Shown here piece by piece: positions 6,747-8,026 of a stretch of DNA of 8,026 bases. The position numbers and the translations under genes were made by a program. Under the pieces are notes generated by a model. That model ran no database searches. It was not told where the DNA came from and saw only the letters and a program-made list of their open reading frames with translations. The DNA comes from Alphaproteobacteria bacterium (GTDB lineage Bacteria > Pseudomonadota > Alphaproteobacteria > Puniceispirillales > Puniceispirillaceae): assembly GCA_016780695.1 (NCBI GenBank), contig JADHLK010000063.1, positions 1-8,026 of the forward strand, written 5' to 3'. Every line of letters begins with the position of its first letter. Within the stretch, counting starts at the first letter, position 1.

Positions 6747-6768
6747 GCCTGGCTGGATTGAACCAGGC
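6747..6768 (+). terminator. Short hairpin just after the DUF4198 gene, possible weak terminator
   Basis: A perfect 6-bp inverted repeat, GCCTGG (6747-6752) and CCAGGC (6763-6768), with a 10-base loop, begins one base after the stop codon. There is no T-run after it on either strand, so it does not have the form of a standard intrinsic terminator. It may stabilise the mRNA 3' end or be chance. Confidence 0.25.
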
Positions 6769-6821
6769 TGGCAAAACTGGCATGATAACAGCGATTTGCA
6801 AAAAGCGGGAAATCAGGCCGC

Positions 6822-6869
6822 AATACGGATCATACAGAATACAGATGCTACGGAATACGGATCATACGG
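6822..6869. repeat. Three tandem 16-bp units upstream of the SET-domain gene
   Basis: Three adjacent 16-base units: aatacggatcatacag (6822-6837), aatacagatgctacgg (6838-6853) and aatacggatcatacgg (6854-6869). The first and third share their first 14 bases exactly; the middle one differs from the third at 4 of 16 positions. A fourth, partial copy (gatcatgac) follows. The array lies 39 bases before the SET gene ATG, in otherwise non-coding DNA. It could be an iterated regulator-binding site, part of a leader RNA, or a neutral minisatellite. Confidence 0.85.
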
Positions 6870-6908
6870 GATCATGACCAAACAGAATTAGGATTATAGA
6901 GGCGGAAA

Positions 6909-7265
6909 ATGACAATAGAGGTGCGCGATTCCCCGATTCACGGGCTGGGCGTTTGTGCAACCGAGGATATAGCGGCTGGCGGGCTGATTGAACGCTGTGC
7001 CTATCTGGTCATTGATGATGATGATCTGCAAGAGGCGAACCGGCTGAATGACTATCTGTTCACCAGCCCGGATGATCCGAATGAGTATCTGGTTCTGATG
7101 GGGTGCGGGATGCTTTATAACCACGCCTCCCCCTCCAATGCGGAATGGCAGATTGATGCGGAGGATAACCGCTTTGTGCGGATTACCGCTGCCGTGCCGA
7201 TTGTGAAGGGCGCAGAGATCTTTCAGGATTATGGCGAGGAATATTGGCGCACCCGCCAAGAGTGA
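6909..7265 (+). CDS. Small SET-domain protein, putative protein-lysine methyltransferase
   Basis: A 118-residue protein consisting almost only of a SET domain. The SAM-binding N-terminal motif is HGLGVCATEDIAAGGLIE (11-28), matching the GxGxxA..dI..G pattern. The central NHAS motif (71-74), followed by PSNAEW, and the terminal GAEIFQDYG (101-109) with conserved Tyr108 complete the SET active site. The usual SET-I insert is short and acidic (four Asp at 36-39), and there is no Cys-rich post-SET zinc cluster. Stand-alone SET proteins of this size occur in many bacteria and are annotated as lysine methyltransferases; targets are mostly unknown. GAGGCGG ends 4 bases before the ATG. The gene is on its own: 163 bases upstream and 86 downstream are non-coding, and it has no obvious functional link to either neighbour. 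The family call is strong and the substrate unknown. Confidence 0.85.
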   Translation: MTIEVRDSPIHGLGVCATEDIAAGGLIERCAYLVIDDDDLQEANRLNDYLFTSPDDPNEYLVLMGCGMLYNHASPSNAEWQIDAEDNRFVRITAAVPIVKGAEIFQDYGEEYWRTRQE

Positions 7266-7286
7266 TCAGGCCTATATTAGCCCCTG

Positions 7287-7319
7287 CTAATTAGTCACCA
7301 AAAACAAATCTGTCTAGAC
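7287..7319. promoter_or_regulatory. Two 8-bp perfect palindromes ahead of the restriction-like gene
   Basis: CTAATTAG (7287-7294) and GTCTAGAC (7312-7319) are perfect palindromes 17 bases apart in the AT-rich gap before the restriction-modification-like gene. Restriction-modification genes are often controlled by small regulators binding palindromes, so these are candidate operator sites. Eight-base palindromes also occur by chance, and no clear -35/-10 pair is seen, so this is tentative. Confidence 0.2.
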
Positions 7320-7351
7320 TGGCTGGTTGAAACCATTTTTGGGGGCTGGCC

Positions 7352-8026
7352 ATGGCGGATATTTATAACCGGGCGCGCGCTGATTATCAGGCCGCGATTG
7401 AACAGATTAACCAGCGCGGGGATGCGACTGAGCATAGTTTTCGCACGCCATTTGAAACCCTGTTTCGGTCGCTGCTCTCAGAACCCAGCTGGGGCATCAC
7501 CCATGAGCCGGGCCAGCAAAAAGGTCTGGCCCCGGATTTCCGGATAACCAAAGATGGCGCGACGGTCGGCTTTGTGGAATGTAAGCGGCCGGGCGCTGAT
7601 TTGGATAGCTTGGCAACCAGTGACCAGATCAAGAATTATTCTAGCCTGTGCGGCAATATCCTGCTGACCGACTATTATAAATTGCTGTTGCTGCGTGATG
7701 GGCGGGAGGCCGGTCAGGCGGTGCTGGCTGAGGGGCAGGAATTTACCGATCTGATAGAACAGCATTTTGCCAGCGTGGCCCCGACCGGCATTGATACCGC
7801 CCCGGAACTGGCAGAGGCGCTGGCGCGGCGGGCGCGCCTGCTGCAAGGGGCGATTTCGCAAGAGCTGGGCCGCAGCGCCCATGCCAGAAGGCTGGCCGGC
7901 CTTTTTGCAAGCATGAGAGAGCTGGTCTCAGCTGAATTCACCGTTGCCGAATTTGCCGATACGATGGCCCAGATGCTGCCCTATGCGCTGTTGATGGGCC
8001 GCCTGAACCCGGATTGCCGGGAAAAT
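7352..8026 (+). CDS. N-terminal part of a type IIG/ISP-like restriction-modification enzyme (3' end outside window)
   Basis: An open frame of 225 codons from ATG at 7352 to the window end with no stop. Residues 1-140 look like a PD-(D/E)XK nuclease domain: Glu35 in the first helix, Asp62 in LAPDFRI, Glu76-x-Lys78 in GFVECKRPG, and the downstream QIKNY (92-96), which fits the QxxxY helix common in this nuclease fold. Residues about 145-195 are a helical linker, and FADTMAQMLPYALLMGRLN (201-219) resembles the segment that precedes the N6-adenine methylase domain in Eco57I-type and ISP-type enzymes. Such proteins are usually 900-1600 residues and cut and methylate DNA with one polypeptide. The methylase motifs (NPPY) would lie past the window and are not seen. 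The ribosome site is weak (GGGGG about 6 bases before the ATG). Alternatively it could be a BREX- or DISARM-type methylase with a nuclease domain. Confidence 0.75.
   Translation, partial: MADIYNRARADYQAAIEQINQRGDATEHSFRTPFETLFRSLLSEPSWGITHEPGQQKGLAPDFRITKDGATVGFVECKRPGADLDSLATSDQIKNYSSLCGNILLTDYYKLLLLRDGREAGQAVLAEGQEFTDLIEQHFASVAPTGIDTAPELAEALARRARLLQGAISQELGRSAHARRLAGLFASMRELVSAEFTVAEFADTMAQMLPYALLMGRLNPDCREN

Noticed and set aside
6822..6869. CRISPR-like or integron attachment repeat
   Set aside because: The 16-base units have no unique spacers and no internal dyad of attC type; a simple tandem array is the better description.
6709..6891. 60-codon open frame covering the DUF4198 gene end and the intergenic gap
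   Set aside because: Its start is inside the DUF4198 gene, there is no ribosome site, and most of it is the 16-bp repeat array. No homology pattern is visible.
1..8026. Frequent CCAGCTGG/CAGCTG words throughout
   Set aside because: They occur mostly in frame as Gln-Leu or in similar codon pairs and fit codon preference (CAG, CTG, GCC) in a GC-rich genome rather than a dispersed functional repeat.

Overview
The window looks like a fragment of a bacterial chromosome, most likely from an alphaproteobacterium. It is gene-dense and GC-rich by eye, with short intergenic gaps, GTG and TTG starts as well as ATG, and a myo-inositol (iol) gene set of proteobacterial type. A marine SAR116-like lineage would fit the gene mix, but that is only a guess from style, because no rRNA, tRNA or other phylogenetic marker is present.

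Left part (1-4700, + strand): an inositol/cyclitol catabolism block. It opens with the last 40 codons of an iolB gene (5-deoxy-glucuronate isomerase). Then come a PhyH-type Fe(II)/2-oxoglutarate dioxygenase, iolE (inosose dehydratase), a stand-alone iolC-type PfkB kinase, a second and divergent iolB, and a class II aldolase of the iolJ type. Gaps are 15, 34, 27, -1 and 15 bases, so these genes are probably co-transcribed. In the known pathway IolE dehydrates inosose, IolB isomerises 5-deoxy-glucuronate to 5-dehydro-2-deoxygluconate (DKG), IolC phosphorylates DKG, and IolJ cleaves DKG-6-phosphate to dihydroxyacetone phosphate and malonate semialdehyde. iolG (dehydrogenase), iolD (hydrolase), iolA and transport genes are not in the window. 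The two IolB proteins and the embedded dioxygenase are the main reasons to suspect a second, specialised cyclitol route.

Middle part (4667-6745): a divergent pair of exported proteins. The minus-strand gene encodes a HupE/UreJ-family membrane protein with a long periplasmic N-domain, and its 3' end overlaps the aldolase gene tail-to-tail by 34 bases. The plus-strand gene encodes a DUF4198 (NikM/NikK-like) periplasmic protein. Their start codons are only 12 bases apart. Both families are linked to metal (Ni/Co type) uptake, and both proteins are predicted to begin with His-Glu after signal peptide removal. The HupE-like signal region carries a four-copy 12-bp tandem repeat.

Right part (6746-8026): a 163-bp intergenic region with three tandem 16-bp units, a small SET-domain protein gene, and then the first 225 codons of a large gene that begins with a PD-(D/E)XK nuclease domain and continues into what looks like the linker of a type IIG/ISP-like restriction-modification enzyme. 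That gene runs off the window end.
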